Assembly: GCA_030847615.1 (NCBI GenBank)
Contig: JAUMIR010000003.1
Coordinates: 55,599,001-55,663,000 of the forward strand
Direction: 5' to 3'
Length of the DNA: 64,000 bases
Source of the DNA: Gambelia wislizenii
Taxonomy: Eukaryota > Chordata > Lepidosauria > Squamata > Crotaphytidae
In this document: piece after piece, positions 23,203 to 36,520 of the stretch
Layout: each line of letters starts with the position of its first letter
How positions within the stretch are numbered: position 1 is the stretch's first letter
The notes under the pieces: generated by a model
What the model saw: the letters and a program-made list of their open reading frames with translations, nothing else
The model's database searches: none
What the model was told of the DNA's origin: nothing
Made by a program: the position numbers and the translations under genes

Positions 23203-23512
23203 AGAGATTATCAGACATGGGGAAATGTGGCAAAAACCCACATCCCCAACCACGTCAGAAGAATGTGACAGGAACAGAAAGGGTGACATTATCAGGGGCC
23301 CAGGTCCTCAGCTGTACCCAGAGCATAGCCCTGCCACTGATGAGGCTTCCCTTTTTCATTGATAGGGACAAGCTACCAATAAAAACGGACACCTTATTCA
23401 CGCCCGCACTACACCCCTGGAATGCTGAAGGATGTCATTGTCTGGCAAAGTTCCCCATTCCTATTCTCGTCACAATCTTTTGACACAGTTTTTGCTGCAT
23501 CTGATTATCTCC
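23203..23512. mobile_element. Foldback element of the GGAGATTATCAGA family
   Basis: It starts AGAGATTATCAGACATGG and ends GCATCTGATTATCTCC. The arms (gacaggaacagaaagggtga on the left, its mirror near 23455 on the right) and the centre (ctttttcattgatagggac) align with 17709-18027 in reverse. Flanks CAA/TAA agree at two of three bases. Confidence 0.65.
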
Positions 23513-25329
23513 TAAGAACATAGTCCAGTGCGTAGCCACACTGTGTTGAAAACCAAGCTTTGTTAGCTCTAAATGCAAGCAGCTAGAAATATTAATCTAA
23601 GCTTATTTACCCAGCAAATTTAGTATAGTGGAAAAGACCTCTCCAAGAATTCTACATCCTGGAATTTTGGTTCTTGTGTGACACAGAGCCAGACAAAATT
23701 ATGCAATACATTAAGAATGTCGTATCAAAGTCTGCCAAACACTGTATATCATTCTTACATAATATAAATCTACATTCATATAGTTGCACAGTGATTCTAT
23801 TACACAACCCTTTTGCCAACTCGTATGCTCACTGTCCCATTGTGCAATGGGGAATGTACAATGGGCATTTCCACACTCCCAGTGAATCAAGTGGTGCATT
23901 GAAGGTACTGACAAACAGGCACCCTCCAAAAATGTGCAACTGCATGTGAACTGTTTCCACTTGTAGAACTCCACTTATGCAACCATGAACTGAATATGCC
24001 CATTGCATGATTGCCAAAGAAAGTATAACAACTGACCTAGCATAACACTTACTTAGATATTTGTAACTGTGATGTATTCATGATCCCTACATATCCCCTA
24101 GTTTAGGAGACACATATGGACCCTGAAAGTCCCCAAATCCTCACTTATTGGGAAGCAGACACTGTGACCAAGAAGGATCCATTCTTCTTGGGAAGCATCT
24201 GAATGATGTTACCAAACCCCTTGCCTGACAATCTCTGGAGTGAAAGGGAGTTGTGACAGGGACCCTACTTCTGACTGTCGCTATGGAGTTTGCTCATGAG
24301 AGGTAGTGGAAACATCAGTCAACTACTTTCCCATAAACAGGGAAACAGATCCCTGTTGATCACAGTGGCAACTTCCTGGTAAATTGGGATTGGGTGTGTG
24401 TCAGACTGGTAGTCACTGTGTAGCCACATAAGTATGGTGGTTACACATTCATAACTCCCCAAAAAGATTGGGACCCATATGTGTAAGGGAACATGACACC
24501 AACAGGATTTTGGCCATTGACAGTATCAACCACTTTCCCTTTTGCAAAAACAACTGCATGTAAGATCTGTCATCTGCACTCTGCAGAGAGCTAACCCATG
24601 TCCCCCCTGCACTGTTTTTCCTGCAACTACCACATTCGGGAGCAAATAGCATGTAGGGAGTGATTTTTGCAAGGAAAACAGCAGGAGCAGAAAGATTTAG
24701 CCTATTTCTCTGTACCCTGCAGTTCTGTCCAGACTGGAGCATTGCACAAATGGAGACTACTAATCATAGATTTTAGGCAATGTGAGCTTAATTTAACATG
24801 TGGTTTGATCTTAAACTAGTCAGTCAATGGAGTTGAGGAGAGATATTTAAATGATTAAATGTAATTAAATGATTAATCACACAGCAGCCATTAGATCCAA
24901 GTGAAGTGCTATTTACCTTCTTCATTTCAGACTAGCAGAGATTCAGAAAATCCACGCATTTCTAACATGATGTACTACAGTTTCTTAGGAATAAAGTAGG
25001 TCATATCATCTATCAAAATGATTAAGTGCTACTGCATTTGAGGATTGAAACAAGATACAAGGCACTCTAAGAAGTGGTTAAGACACTGGAGTCATGCTGA
25101 TAATAATAATCATGGACAAGCTTATTCTTCATTTTCTGATATACACCTGTTTTAAGTGTTTACAACATATGTTACTTTTTAAAGTATTTCTTATATGTCC
25201 AGACCATGTCTTTGGGTGGCTATACATGAGTCTAGACCTGGAAATGCATTCTCCTGCTCAAGGAATCTGACTATTGACTACAGGTAGAGCTAAAATTCAA
25301 GCTGGAAAAAAATGCTGGAACTCAAAGTT
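23513..25329. other. Unassigned DNA, no gene seen
   Basis: Short perfect palindromes such as CCCATTGTGCAATGGG occur near 23836. ORFs under 100 codons on both strands have no domain. Confidence 0.4.
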
Positions 25330-25855
25330 CAATAGGGCAGATGATGGTGGTGGTATTGGTGGTGGTAGTAGTGATGATGATGACCTTTATTCCCAAAATT
25401 GGGAATCAAGGCAGCTTACAATTTAAACAATATAGAATAAAAATACAAAAGTGGACATTAAAATGAAATTAAATTATTCACAATATTAAAGCAATTTTTT
25501 AAAAAAGATAAAAAGCAATTAAAATCAGTTTGGTTTAAAATAATACAACAGCCTCTTGATAGTCCATTCTTGAAAAAACTTCTGCCTGGAAGAAAAAGAT
25601 GTTTGCCTACTGATGGAAGGACAGCAAAGAGGAGGCCATTTCTCATCTCCCTTGAAAAGGAGTTCCAGAGCCTAGGAGAGTCACCAAGAAAGCCCTATCA
25701 CATGTCACAACAACTGTGCCCATGAAGGTGGTGTTGATGGTGGGAATGAGAGAAGGGCCTCTCTTGAGGATCTCAGGGCATGGGGAGATATGATCTGTCA
25801 AACAGCCTGAATCTAAGCCATACAGAAAATAAAACATTCTGTCCAGTACTGGATT
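25330..25855 (-). mobile_element. LINE 3' untranslated-region-like repeat
   Basis: On the minus strand it ends gtaagctgccttgattccc, then gggaataaagg and a TCATCA/ACCACC microsatellite tail. Upstream are segments of the ggagttccagagcctagg and agagaagggcct type that recur in reptile LINE tails. No ORF. The family is not certain. Confidence 0.5.
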
Positions 25856-25859
25856 TCTA

Positions 25860-26350
25860 GGAGATTATCAGGCACACTAAATATCCCACCACAGGGATGA
25901 CAGGACATTGCCAAAAGGCTTGAATATCAGACAACATCATCCCTGTGGTGTTATGCCCCCGTGCAGCTTCCGTTCTGTCTGTGTTCCTTTTTATTGATGG
26001 CTTGCCCGTTCTGTTTCTGTGATGGGATCATGGGCGAGAGATAAGGTGCCCCATTCTGCTGGTGCGATGCCAGCTGTGGTGGGAGGCCCCAGGACACTGA
26101 GGTAAGTTACACCCTTTTTTTTTTTTACCCTTCCTGGGTTAGTTGGTAAGTTTAAAGTGTGTCTTTGTACTTGCTGTCATTTAAAACGCTTTCTTTCTCT
26201 TTTTTTATTTTTGAATTTCCCATGAACTCATTCTCTCATGAGAATGGCCTGGGATTTCAAATAAGGAAGTGAATACAGGTCTGCGCTAGCTGTATTCATT
26301 CTGTGGCTGCCGAGGGGAGGGAGAGAATGCAGCAAAGGTAGGTGTGAAAA
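25860..26350. mobile_element. GGAGATTATCAGG-ended repeat, partial
   Basis: It starts GGAGATTATCAGGCACAC. The following gacaacatcatccctgtggt and ctttttattgatggcttgcc segments match the centre of the 17709 and 47087 copies. The right end is not clear. Confidence 0.45.
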
Positions 26351-26789
26351 CTTTCGTTCTTGTGCTGGGAGGGGAATGGGAGGGGGGTGGTAGAGGAGAT
26401 AGTGAGATGGAGATGCTATTTTTGTCCCCGTCCGATAATCCCCCTACTCTTCCAATAGGGGTAACCTTTTTTTTTTTTTTTTGTACTGCAACTGTACCTC
26501 AAATTCCTGCCTCAAATGGCTACAATCTACTCTGGACCATGTTTTTGGTGCTGGAGAGCCCTGAGGGAGAAAGGGTTCACAAAGTCCTATGCTATCACAG
26601 GTATCACTTTGGATTTAGGCCATGGTTCTGTTGACTAGTCCAAGGAAGAAAATCAGGCTCCAAATCCCAAAGATGGTCCAAACTAGAATAGGTCCATTAA
26701 TTTACATAGGTGGGTCTACACTAGTTGGGATTAGCAAATATACTGAAGTTTAATATTTATTAATGGATTTAGGTCTAACATTTATGTGG
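26351..26789. other. Unassigned DNA with poly-T runs
   Basis: T-runs lie near 26467-26483. No gene is seen. Confidence 0.4.
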
Positions 26790-27410
26790 GGGTTATCTAT
26801 ATCAGGCAATAAAATGTGGATTGGTGTGCAGAAACACCAATTCACTGCAGTGTCCATTTGTCTCCAATGTTTTTTGGCAAAATCACACGTGTGAAGCTAT
26901 CCATGTCTGATGGGCATGCCTGCAAATCAAGATAGTTGGCGCAAGTGAATTACTCACATTTTTATTCTCCCCAAGTTGCTGCCACTGAGCAGTATTTTTT
27001 TTTTAAAAAAAAGTAAATCCAAGGTTCAGAAGTGCAAGGTAGGAAAAAAAAACTGTTTCATCACCTCAATGCACAATCACTACTGTAAGCAGTCAACATG
27101 GCAGTTCCGGCCACTTTATTGCTGGAAAACTCCTCACCACCACGCACTCACATCCGAACAATCAGTAATCCACTTCCATCCTTACTAAGAATGTGCTTAA
27201 ATCCAAATCAGTTGTCCCAACAAACAGGAATGTGCATTTCCCTGACAGTTTTTTAAAACTTTAGGGAAAGCTGCAAAGGCTTTTCCAGTGCAGCATATAG
27301 CATTTTTGTCCTCCCTTCTTCCAAATATGGTGAATTGCTGTGGGATCCCATTTAGACAAAAGGCATTCTCCTCAAATTCTATAAGGGGTATTTTCAACAT
27401 TTAGACAAAC
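26790..27410 (-). mobile_element. Inverted copy of the 39-kb repeat
   Basis: On the minus strand this aligns with 39040-39690 along its length. Shared stretches include a gatcccacagca-type segment near 27340, the T/A-rich middle near 26995-27010, and ttgtctccaatg near 26848 against gtggagacaaat near 39620. The two copies face opposite ways, about 12 kb apart. No ORF. Confidence 0.6.
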
Positions 27411-29498
27411 CCTAAGAGTATGACTTCCTTTCTGGACTAACTCATCATCTGTTTGGAACTCATTCATTTTGGTACCATTTAAATATTCTGTCTCCCTTGA
27501 AAATTACAAAGCTGTTCCTCTAGAGAAGGGAAAATGTTGGGGTGTATGAGCTTAAAAATTAAAAAACCGTTAAAGATTCCAGGGAGCAAGCCCCTTTATG
27601 AATATCTTCTTGAGAAAAATAAAACTTTTAGCATAGCAGAGTTAGCAGAGACAGAAATGGGACAGACTCAATTAGTACAATACTGTAAAGCACTCAGTCA
27701 TTAATGCTGCTTAAATAAAAGAAAGACAAACAAGTTCTTCTTTAAAGAATACTTAAGCATTTACTAATAGCTCTTGCAATCTACATATTCAAGGGAAGCT
27801 AACATCCTAACTGACTAAAAGTAGAACTCACCCATCTAGTGAGATCAGGTAAGATAGGGAAAAACAAGGCATGATGCCCCTACATCTGCATGCAAGCAGC
27901 ATCCATATTTCTTCAGAGAGAGAGAATGCAAGTATATGTGAGTGAGAGCATGGCTCCTGTGGTCATCTCCGTGTGAGACTCAGAGAGAGAGAGAAAACAA
28001 AGAGTCATAAACTTTTTAAATCATGAAGTCATGTGATGAATGACACAATGGTCACTCCACTCCATTTGGTTTGGCTGAGTCAGAGCTACTAGCCAAGCCC
28101 CACTAAGGTTAGCGTGAGGAGAAGGGGGAGGAATTCTCAATATGCAAGGAGATTCCTATAATTCTTTCTAAGAACTTGCTTAACTCTATTACTCAGCAAG
28201 TGGGGGGTGCAGGAAGAATGCTTCATCTCCAATAGAAAGGTTGTGTTTGGTCCAAACGTTGGACTACAGATCCCATAAACCCTAAGCTGCAGAGCAAATG
28301 GTGAGGGTTTATGATAGTTCTGGTCAACTAACAAAGCAATATGATGAATAGTACTCCATTTTTTGAAACACCAGATTGGGGGGGGGGCAAACTAAATCCT
28401 GGGGTCAGTACACATTCCTAGTGGAGATACCCCATTACCTTCAGGCATAGTACTTTCTTTAATGGTTTCTTCATCTCATTCTTGTTGTCTCTATATGTTT
28501 TCAACATTTCTTCTTGTCATAGCTGCAGATCTATTGTTTCAGTATACATAATAATAAGTTTTACTTTCCTATTAAGAATTTTAATTAGTTGGGCTTACAA
28601 ATATTTTCTGCAGTGAGAGTAGAATACTGACTTATAATTATAGTTATTTGATTCTATAAAAGTGTCTTGTTATTAAAAAGTAACAACTGTTTAAATATAC
28701 ACTTTTATTCTTTTAATTTAATAAATGATTTTTTTACAATCTACTGTAGTACTTAACTGTAAATTATAGATACGTTATGCAATATAATAATCCTTTCAAG
28801 TTAATTATAAGCATCACACCAATTAGTAACTGGCAGAAGTTCTTATCACTGTTTCAAAAATCTACATTTTACTATTCTATTGGCAAACCACATTTTTCTA
28901 ATTATTATTCTTATTAATCTTGGATTGTTTCCCTTTTATGTGTTGTCAGGAACCTGAATTTTTTTAAAAAACCCACTTCTTATTTTGAAATGTCTATTAA
29001 ATTTTAAGCAATTAACTCCTTTGTTCTAAAACTACTACCAGCTTTATGTATCAGCCTTCATTCTCAGATGTCTTTCCATCTCCACAATAACTAGAAACAG
29101 GTAATTTATCCCACTGGATTTGTTGGTTTTATTTTTTAGTACAAACACAGTAAAGTGGACAAGATGCTGAAGTGGACCTGAATTCTCTTGTCCCCCTGAC
29201 TGGAAATATACAACATGTGAGATAAAAGGATAAGGGCTGTGTTCAGACAGGAATATCTCTACAGTATTTTGTTACATTCAGTTGTAATTTTCCCCACGTA
29301 TTTGTTGTACTGTTTTTGTGTGTTTATTGTCTGTATTCCCTCTTTCTCAGAGAGTACAGACATTCCTCCCAACTTTTTTATTCAACACTGTAGTTATAAG
29401 GTAACCATGCATTCCTGGTCTAGCAGGAGTGTGGATTCACTTCAGGTGAATCTTGAAACCTGACACAAAACAGGTCACTCTGGAGCAATCTGAAACTT
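27411..29498. other. Unassigned AT-rich DNA
   Basis: A small GA-rich patch lies near 27915-27995. A diverged foldback remnant (ggactacagatcccataaac) lies at 28225-28330. No gene is seen. Confidence 0.4.
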
Positions 29499-32400
29499 CT
29501 TCTTCTTCTTATTATTATTATTACTATGTTTATTTATATAGCACCATAGACTTTACATAGTGCTTTACAAAAGAGAAAGACAACAATCCACAATAAACAC
29601 AAAAACCTGCCTATGGTGCACAATCTAAAATCACAAACAAGATTATAAAATTAATAAAATATTACTATAACAGGATTAAAACAATACTATAAAAGTGTAA
29701 GTTAATACAAATAATGTAGACATAACATCAAAATCAAAGTTTGAAGGCTTCCCTGAATAGAATAGTCTTTAATTTAGACTTAAAGTAGTCTAGAGAGGTG
29801 GTGGTCTGCAAATTCATGGGAAGAAGATTCCAAAAATAGGGGGCAGCATGGGAGAAGGGGCATATATGAGTAGGGGAAGAGGAAATCCTTGGCTGCATCA
29901 GCAGCCCTGAATCACTAGAGTGCAGGGCACAAACAGGGGGAAACAACTGCTGACAAATAGGTGGGTGCCAAACCAAGGAAACCTTTAAAGTTAATAATAA
30001 CAACTTCTAACGAATTCTAAATGGGATCAGGAGCCAGTGAAGAGATGACAACAATGGACTGACATGATCATAATGGCAGGCAGAAAAAATTATCCTAACG
30101 GCAGAGTATTGTACCAAAATCAAGGGGGCAAGATGGGAAAGAGGAAGCCCAGTCAACAAATAATTACAGTAATCCAGGTGAGAAATGAACAATGCATGAA
30201 CCAAAGTCTTAGCAGTAAAAACTGAAAGAAAAGGCCTGATTCTCACTAGATTATAAAGAAAGAAATGACACGTCTTTGCCATGGGCTGAATTTGAGGAAC
30301 AAACAAAAGGGAGGAATCGAAAATGAAACCAAGACTACACACTTCCTTCACAGGTTGAATATTAGTGCCATTAACTGTGATTGAAAATGAATAATGCAGA
30401 TTGGGCTTTGGCGGGAAAACAAATAGCTCAGTCTTGTCCATATTGAACTTAAGGTGCCGATGGAGCATCCAAGCAGAAATAGCAGATAGACATGATGACA
30501 CTCACTGTTCAACATCCGGAGAGAGTTCTGGAGTGGAAAAATACAGTTGGGTGTCATCAGTGTATAAGTGATACTGAAAACCGTAGGAGCTATAAGGTTA
30601 CCTAGGGACAAAGTATATAGAGAAAATAACAATGGGCCCAAAATGGAGCCCTGTGGAACTCCAATGGACAGCGACACCAGAGTGGAGACTTGACCACCAG
30701 CAATCACCGCAAATGACCTATCAGAAAGGTAGGATCTGAACCAGTTAAGAAAAGAATCAGAAAATCCAAGATCCTGGAGCAGATCTACCATAAGACTGTG
30801 ATCAACAGTATCGAAAGCAGCGGAAAGATCAAGAAGAATCAATACCTAGTAAAGATATTTTGTTTTGGCCAAGAAAAGATCATCAGTAATCTTGGCAAGA
30901 GCTGTCTCAGTCAAGTGTAATGGATGAAAGCCAGACTGAAAAGGATCCATTAGAGAGTTAGTGGAGAGAAATTCTAGACAACGAGAATAAACAGTACATT
31001 CCAGAACCTTAGAAAAGAAAGGCAAGAGTGAGATTGGCCGATAATTAGAGAGAGAAAGTGGGTCAAGTGATGGCTTCTTGAGAATGGGAGAAACCAAAGC
31101 ATGTTTGAAATCAGAAGGAAAGCTACCAGTAGAGAGAGAGATTAATAATAAAAAGAAGAGAAGGGAGAATAGAAAGAGAAACTGAGCTTAATAAGCGAGA
31201 AGGAATGGGATCAATTGAACAAGTAGATGAATTAGACGATTTCACCAGCTTAGCTACTTCAGCTAGAGAGACCAGGGGGGAGGCAGAAAATTTTGCCAAT
31301 ATGGGTGGTTGAGGTACTGGAACAAAAGAAGAGTCAGGGACTTCCATAGAAGAATGAATTATATCAATCTTAGCAGTGAAATGAGAAGCAAAATCATTAG
31401 GAGAAAATGAAGCAGGAACTGATGGAAATGAAAGTTTTAACAGAGAATTAAGAGTTGAGAAAAGACGCTGATTAGCACTAATCAGTGATGCAAAATAATT
31501 TTGTTTTCCCAGAGAGATAGCACGCGAATAAGAAAAAAGAACAAATTTATATTGAATAAAGTCAGCCAATTCCCTGGACTTTTTCCATAGACGCTCAGCT
31601 TCTCGAGAACAAGATCAGAAATACCGAACAACTGGAGTAAGCCAGGGCTGTGGCTTAATTGAAGAAGTTGCACGAGTCAATAAAGGGGCAAAACAGTCAA
31701 GAGTATGGGATAAGGTTGAGTTAAATAAAGAGACAGCCGAATCCAGAGAGCTGCCAAGACTTAAAGAAAATAAAGAAGAATCCAATGCCTGGCCAAATGC
31801 TTTGGGATTCACAGAGTGGAGGTTATGAAAAGAACGTCAAATAATCCGGCGAGGGGGAGGGCAATAAGTGAGGGAAAAGGAAATAAGGCAATGGTCAGAT
31901 AACGGAAATTCAATAGCTGAATATTCAGAAGGTACACATTTTTTAGTCAAAACTAAATCAAGGCAGTGTCCAAGAGAATGAGTAGGTGACCTAGAACAGA
32001 GTTCCAAACCAAAAGAAGATAGCAGAGCACTAAAACAAGTGGCTGTAGAATTATTAAGATTATTCATATGAATATTGAAGTCCCCCATGATAAGAATTGG
32101 GACATCATCTGACAAGCAATATGTCAGCCAAGAATCAAAATCAGAAAGGAACTTGGCTGAGGTCCAGGTGGAAGATAGATGACTACAACACGCAATTGAA
32201 GAGGCGAGAAAAGTTTAATAGCAAGAAATGAAAAGAAGCAATAAGTTTGAGGAAATGATAAAACTTGAAACTGGCATTGACTAGATAACAAAATGCCAGC
32301 TTCCCCACCTCTACCCTCTTGGCGACTATAATGGGTAAAAGAAAGGTTGCCAAACAAGAGAGCAGCCGAAGTAACAGTGTCCTAGGGGGGAATCCAGATT

Positions 32401-32660
32401 TCTGTAAGAGCCAGGAGAATGAGAGACCTAGAAATAAATAAGCCATGGATTGCTTCTGCCTTGGGGGCAGCTGATCGGCAATTCCAGAGGGAACAAGCAA
32501 AAGGAAGTTGAGATAGAGGATGACATCTAATAGATATCAGACTAAAATGGTGAATGGGAGCCATTAGAAAAGGAGAATTAACAGAATGAAGATCAGCAAC
32601 AGAGGGATAAGCAACAGAGAGAACAAATATGCTATAACAAACAATGAACCCTAACATTGC
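29499..32660 (-). mobile_element. L2 LINE, nearly full-length, minus strand
   Basis: On the minus strand the element runs from about 32660 to 29499. It ends in an L2-type 3' tail (gtaaagcactatgtaaagtc, then ggtgctatataaataaac and a TTATTA/CTT microsatellite). The protein order is endonuclease then reverse transcriptase then C-terminal domain, all in the minus direction but split over several frames. About 3.1 kb is a good part of a full L2. No TSD was found. Confidence 0.88.
29737..32480 (-). pseudogene. L2 ORF2 (endonuclease plus reverse transcriptase), broken
   Basis: Pieces in order: the start of the endonuclease near 32400 (LALTEIWIPP), VVVIYLPPGP near 32180, the catalytic-type LIMGDFNIH near 32085, and LSDHCLISFSL near 31880. 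RT pieces then follow: SNYRPISLLPFFSKVLE near 31030, [14 protein letters not shown] near 30830, and [16 protein letters not shown] near 30660. After that come [18 protein letters not shown] near 30440, SHLDYCNYLLTGLP near 30180 and FSHAAPYFWNLLP near 29840. At least five frame breaks separate them. The YADD box is not intact: the stretch after the GVPQGS motif reads out of frame. The protein cannot be made as one piece. Confidence 0.85.
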
Positions 32661-32682
32661 CTAGATAAAAACAAAAGCTTTA

Positions 32683-32850
32683 TTTTTATTTATTTATTTA
32701 TTTATTTATACCCTGCTCTTCAGCCACAAGGCTATCAGAGCGGCTTACAAATTGTTTTTAAGCAATAGCTATTTACACATCTACACTGCATTAAACAGTT
32801 TCCAATGTGTGTTAGCTAATTGCCCCCCACAAGCTGGGTACTCGCCCACC
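32683..32850 (-). repeat. LINE/SINE tail with (TTTA)n
   Basis: A (TTTA)n run at about 32683-32708 is followed by taccctgctcttcagccaca and gagcggcttacaaat, and then gctaattgccccccacaagc. The last part is also in the SINE at 9354-9572 (gctaattgcctccaacaagc). It may be a truncated SINE or LINE tail. Confidence 0.45.
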
Positions 32851-35204
32851 ATATAACAGAGTTATACTAGAATTTAATATTTCAATTGTTAAAAGTAATA
32901 AACCAAGGAAAGTGGCAAATTAAAAAAAACAGATAAACAAATAAGGAATTGTCAGCAGTCCTTCCCTTCTACTTGAGTAATAGGTGGTAGAGTGATAAGG
33001 GTTCAGATCTCTCACCACCTCCTCAGAAGGTGTAACTATTAAAGCTGAGCCTGGGTGGAGGCAGGGCCTCAGTTCTCTCACCACGTTGGAGCTTCCAATG
33101 CAGTTTTTAAAGCAGACAGCTGAGCCTAGATGAAGGCAGAGCCTCAGTTCTTTCACTTATCTCAATGACCTGGGTGTCCTCCAAAGGAGCTCAAATGGAA
33201 CTGAACTTTGCACTCATTTTGGAAGTTCATAAGAACACAAAAATAGTATTCTTAGTCAGGAGTTTGTAAGTTTATAGTCTCTCAATGTGTGTGTGTATGG
33301 GGGAAGAAACGATTCCCCCCTTCCCCTACTATCATTCTTAACCCCCTTCTACATATGAAGAGTAAGTGACTGAAATGGAGAGCCTTCTCTAACTGTGGAT
33401 GATCCCTGCAGCATTTTGAGCCTCTCAAATAAACATGCCATGAAAGGATCTAGAGAAGAACAACATCCCACCCAACTATAGGATGATTGCTGGGGGCTAG
33501 GGGAATATTCCTTCTATGTATCTGTTGTCTTCATATAATTATTAGTTACTGATGAGGGGAGGGGAGATGAATGAAACAAAGGAATGGAAAGCTATGGTGA
33601 ACCCATGGTGCTATGTACAAAATTTGGAAATTATAATTTTAGAAAGGCAGTGCAAGAGTGGATTCTCAATGTATTGGTTCCACTTCTAGAACTCTATCCC
33701 TGCTCCCCCACAGAGCAATTTACATTGGGAATGTTTTGTAAAGATGTTTAGGACAACAACAGCTACTTACATAAATTACTCTGTATTTATTTTCAACATC
33801 ACATGCCAGATGTAACAGAGCAGAAGAGATAAAATGAGCTGGATTCAATCACAAAGGCTCCTTCAGTTCCTTGGGATCCTTTCTACTGAAGAATTGGTCA
33901 CTGGTGTATTCCTTTCCCCTGAAGCCTTCATCCCTTTTTTGTTTATATGCATCTTACCTCAAATTCAGTAATTACTTTCTACTGATGTGTAGCTGAAAAA
34001 AATTGGTTGATATAGGGAACAAAAGAGAACCAGTGTAAACATGAATGGATGGATGGGTAGTTAAAATGGAAGCTTACTTTGAACTAAACAATAGCTTCCT
34101 TAAGCTCTATGATGCTTTTCATTACATGATTTAAAGGAAAAAAAACCTGTAAAACTTATTGAGGGTGTCTAGGAAGCAGCTTTTAGCCCGATTTATGCTC
34201 AGATATACAAACCTCATCACAGTTTGAGAGCTCCAGTTATTCATATAGTCCATATTATATTTATCAGTTACTTTTTCAGCTACTTCATACACATGAAATG
34301 ACTTCATGCGATCCATATTGGAAACAGACTCCTTTCTGCCACAAAGGACCACTTATATTTAATTCCATGTGTACTTATGTACAAAGTATAATTAGTTCCT
34401 TGTGGAAAGGAAGATGGTTCTACAGTTGTTAGAAAACAAAGATTAATAATTCATTAACATGTAGCATGCTAAGAATTTTGCCTTTGAAATTTCTGTACAC
34501 TTGAGGCTAAATTCTCCACTCAGATCCACATGGTTGATTTCACAAATGAGTGGTTGAGTTCAGAAAAATCTATAGCTCTTATTTCCATGCATTGCCTACC
34601 CAGCCACCCCCCTTAAAACTTATATCCACAAGGAACATCAGTAATCATATCCATGATCCACCAGCTGATACAGAAAGAGATGGGAGAATCTGGTTTTATT
34701 CAGGCATAGAACCTACCAGAAAATTATGACTGTTCCAAAATGTATGCCTTAATGATTTAAGGGAAAATAATGCAGAATTATTCGTTAAAAGGCAAGAAAG
34801 ACAGGTTTCACAACATACCATTGTCCATATGACATTTTTCAGCATGCTTACACTGAATAAGTCACTGGAAAGAGGCCACTGCTACAAAACATAGCTACGA
34901 AGAGAGAAAATGTGTCTAGAGCAGATACTCTGTAATAAAGGAAGCAGAGAAGATAGTGATCCAGTATTTAAAAATATGAAAACTTTTGCGTTTTATACAT
35001 AATGGGGCATTTGATTAGTTTGCCTATTAGATATTTTGTCAATAAGCTCCAGACATGATTGAACATTTTAGTGGATGCTGACCAGAAGAAAAAAACCTCA
35101 TAAGGCGATCTCAAAGGTTAAGGAAGTAAATAAGGTCATAAAAATATGAAAAGAGTCCTGGTGGATTAAACTAAAGGCCTATCTAGTTTACCACAGTATC
35201 CATC
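32851..35204. other. Unassigned DNA with a diverged tandem pair
   Basis: Two diverged units lie at about 33041-33082 and 33118-33158 (gctgagcctgggtggaggca and gctgagcctagatgaaggca, each followed by a cctcagttct-type end). No gene is seen elsewhere. Confidence 0.4.
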
Positions 35205-35219
35205 TAGAAGCCAATGGGA

Positions 35220-35503
35220 ATCAATGAATCTTCACGAATGTCAAGGGAAGGGAAGTAGGGAATCATTTTTAAAATGATTATTGTTTTGTGTTTTTGTTTT
35301 ATGTTTTATGTTATATTGTTGTGTCGTTTTATGGGTGTTTTTTTTTTTGGTAAATGTGGGGGGACTTATTGTTTTTCTTGGGGTCTTGGGTTTTTATTTT
35401 CTGGATTGTACCATTGAGGAATGATATGATTGTGTGATAGTTGATGTTTTATTGTATCATTTTAATATTGATAAGTCAATAAAGAATATTTAACTTAAAA
35501 AAA
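35220..35503 (+). mobile_element. L1-like 5'-truncated insertion with 15-bp TSD
   Basis: The copy is T/G-rich and ends AATAAA (35478-35483) plus an A-rich tail. TAGAAGCCAATGGGA occurs at 35205-35219 and again at 35504-35518, which is a clean target-site duplication. This is the hallmark of target-primed reverse transcription. No coding part remains, so the L1 label rests on the tail. Confidence 0.7.
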
Positions 35504-35518
35504 TAGAAGCCAATGGGA

Positions 35519-36520
35519 TTCCCACAAAGACCATGAGGGGAATAGTCTTTCTTTGCTTTTGTTCCCCAGGAACCCATATACAGAGGCATACTATTTTTGA
35601 CTAGCATATGCTGTAGCTGTATTGGCTAAAAGCCATTGATCACCTTATCCTCAATGAATTTGTCTAACCCCTTTCCAGAAGCCATCTAAGTGGGTGGCTG
35701 TCAACAAATGTTACAAGCCCTCTCCATGTTGTCCAGAAGAGTAGTCAACACCTTCTGAGGGGCCGGGGAGTATTTCCCCCTCTTCTGGATCTATATGCCA
35801 CATCCCTACCTTTAGAACGTAAATTATGCCACTGGAGTTTTCTGGGGATGCATTTTGTGAAAACTGAACTTTTCTATTTGGGCAGCTGAGTAGAGCTGGG
35901 GTATTGAAAACTGTGGGGGTTCATATAGCTGACAGGCCACATTTTGCCGATCCTTGGCCCAGAACAATCAGGCTTAAACCTTTCTAGAAGTGGTTCTAAT
36001 TTTCAGATTTATTGTCTATATGACAGGATAAGCAGGAATTTCTTGACATTCATTCATTCATGTTTTGTTTAATTATCTGTCCTCTCAAGAAATCAGAGTA
36101 CTTATCTTCATGAAAGTTTGCAGTCTGGTTTGAAAAATGTGGCATAGGTTTGAAAACTGTGACATTATCTAGTTACATGGATCAGACAAGATTTCCGCAG
36201 GTGTTTCCTACAAAAGCAATATAGAAGAATAATGGTGCCCAGCATACTTTGTCTGTTTCTACACACAAAAATGCACATGCACACACAAACATAAAAACAA
36301 ACAAAAACACTGCTAGAAGATAGTAGATGAAGAGGTGGACAAGCTAGAGGAGAACTGGGGTGAAGTCAGGGGGCATTAACATGAGGTCCAATGCTGGGGC
36401 TTTGGCAGCTGGTCTGATATCAGTCCCTCACCCTGGCCTGGGTAATACAAACTGACAGACTTGGCCATAAATATTTAAAGGAATGGGAGTTCATTATGTT
36501 TAACATCATGAGTTCAGTAA
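35519..36520. other. Unassigned DNA
   Basis: No gene is seen. Confidence 0.4.
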
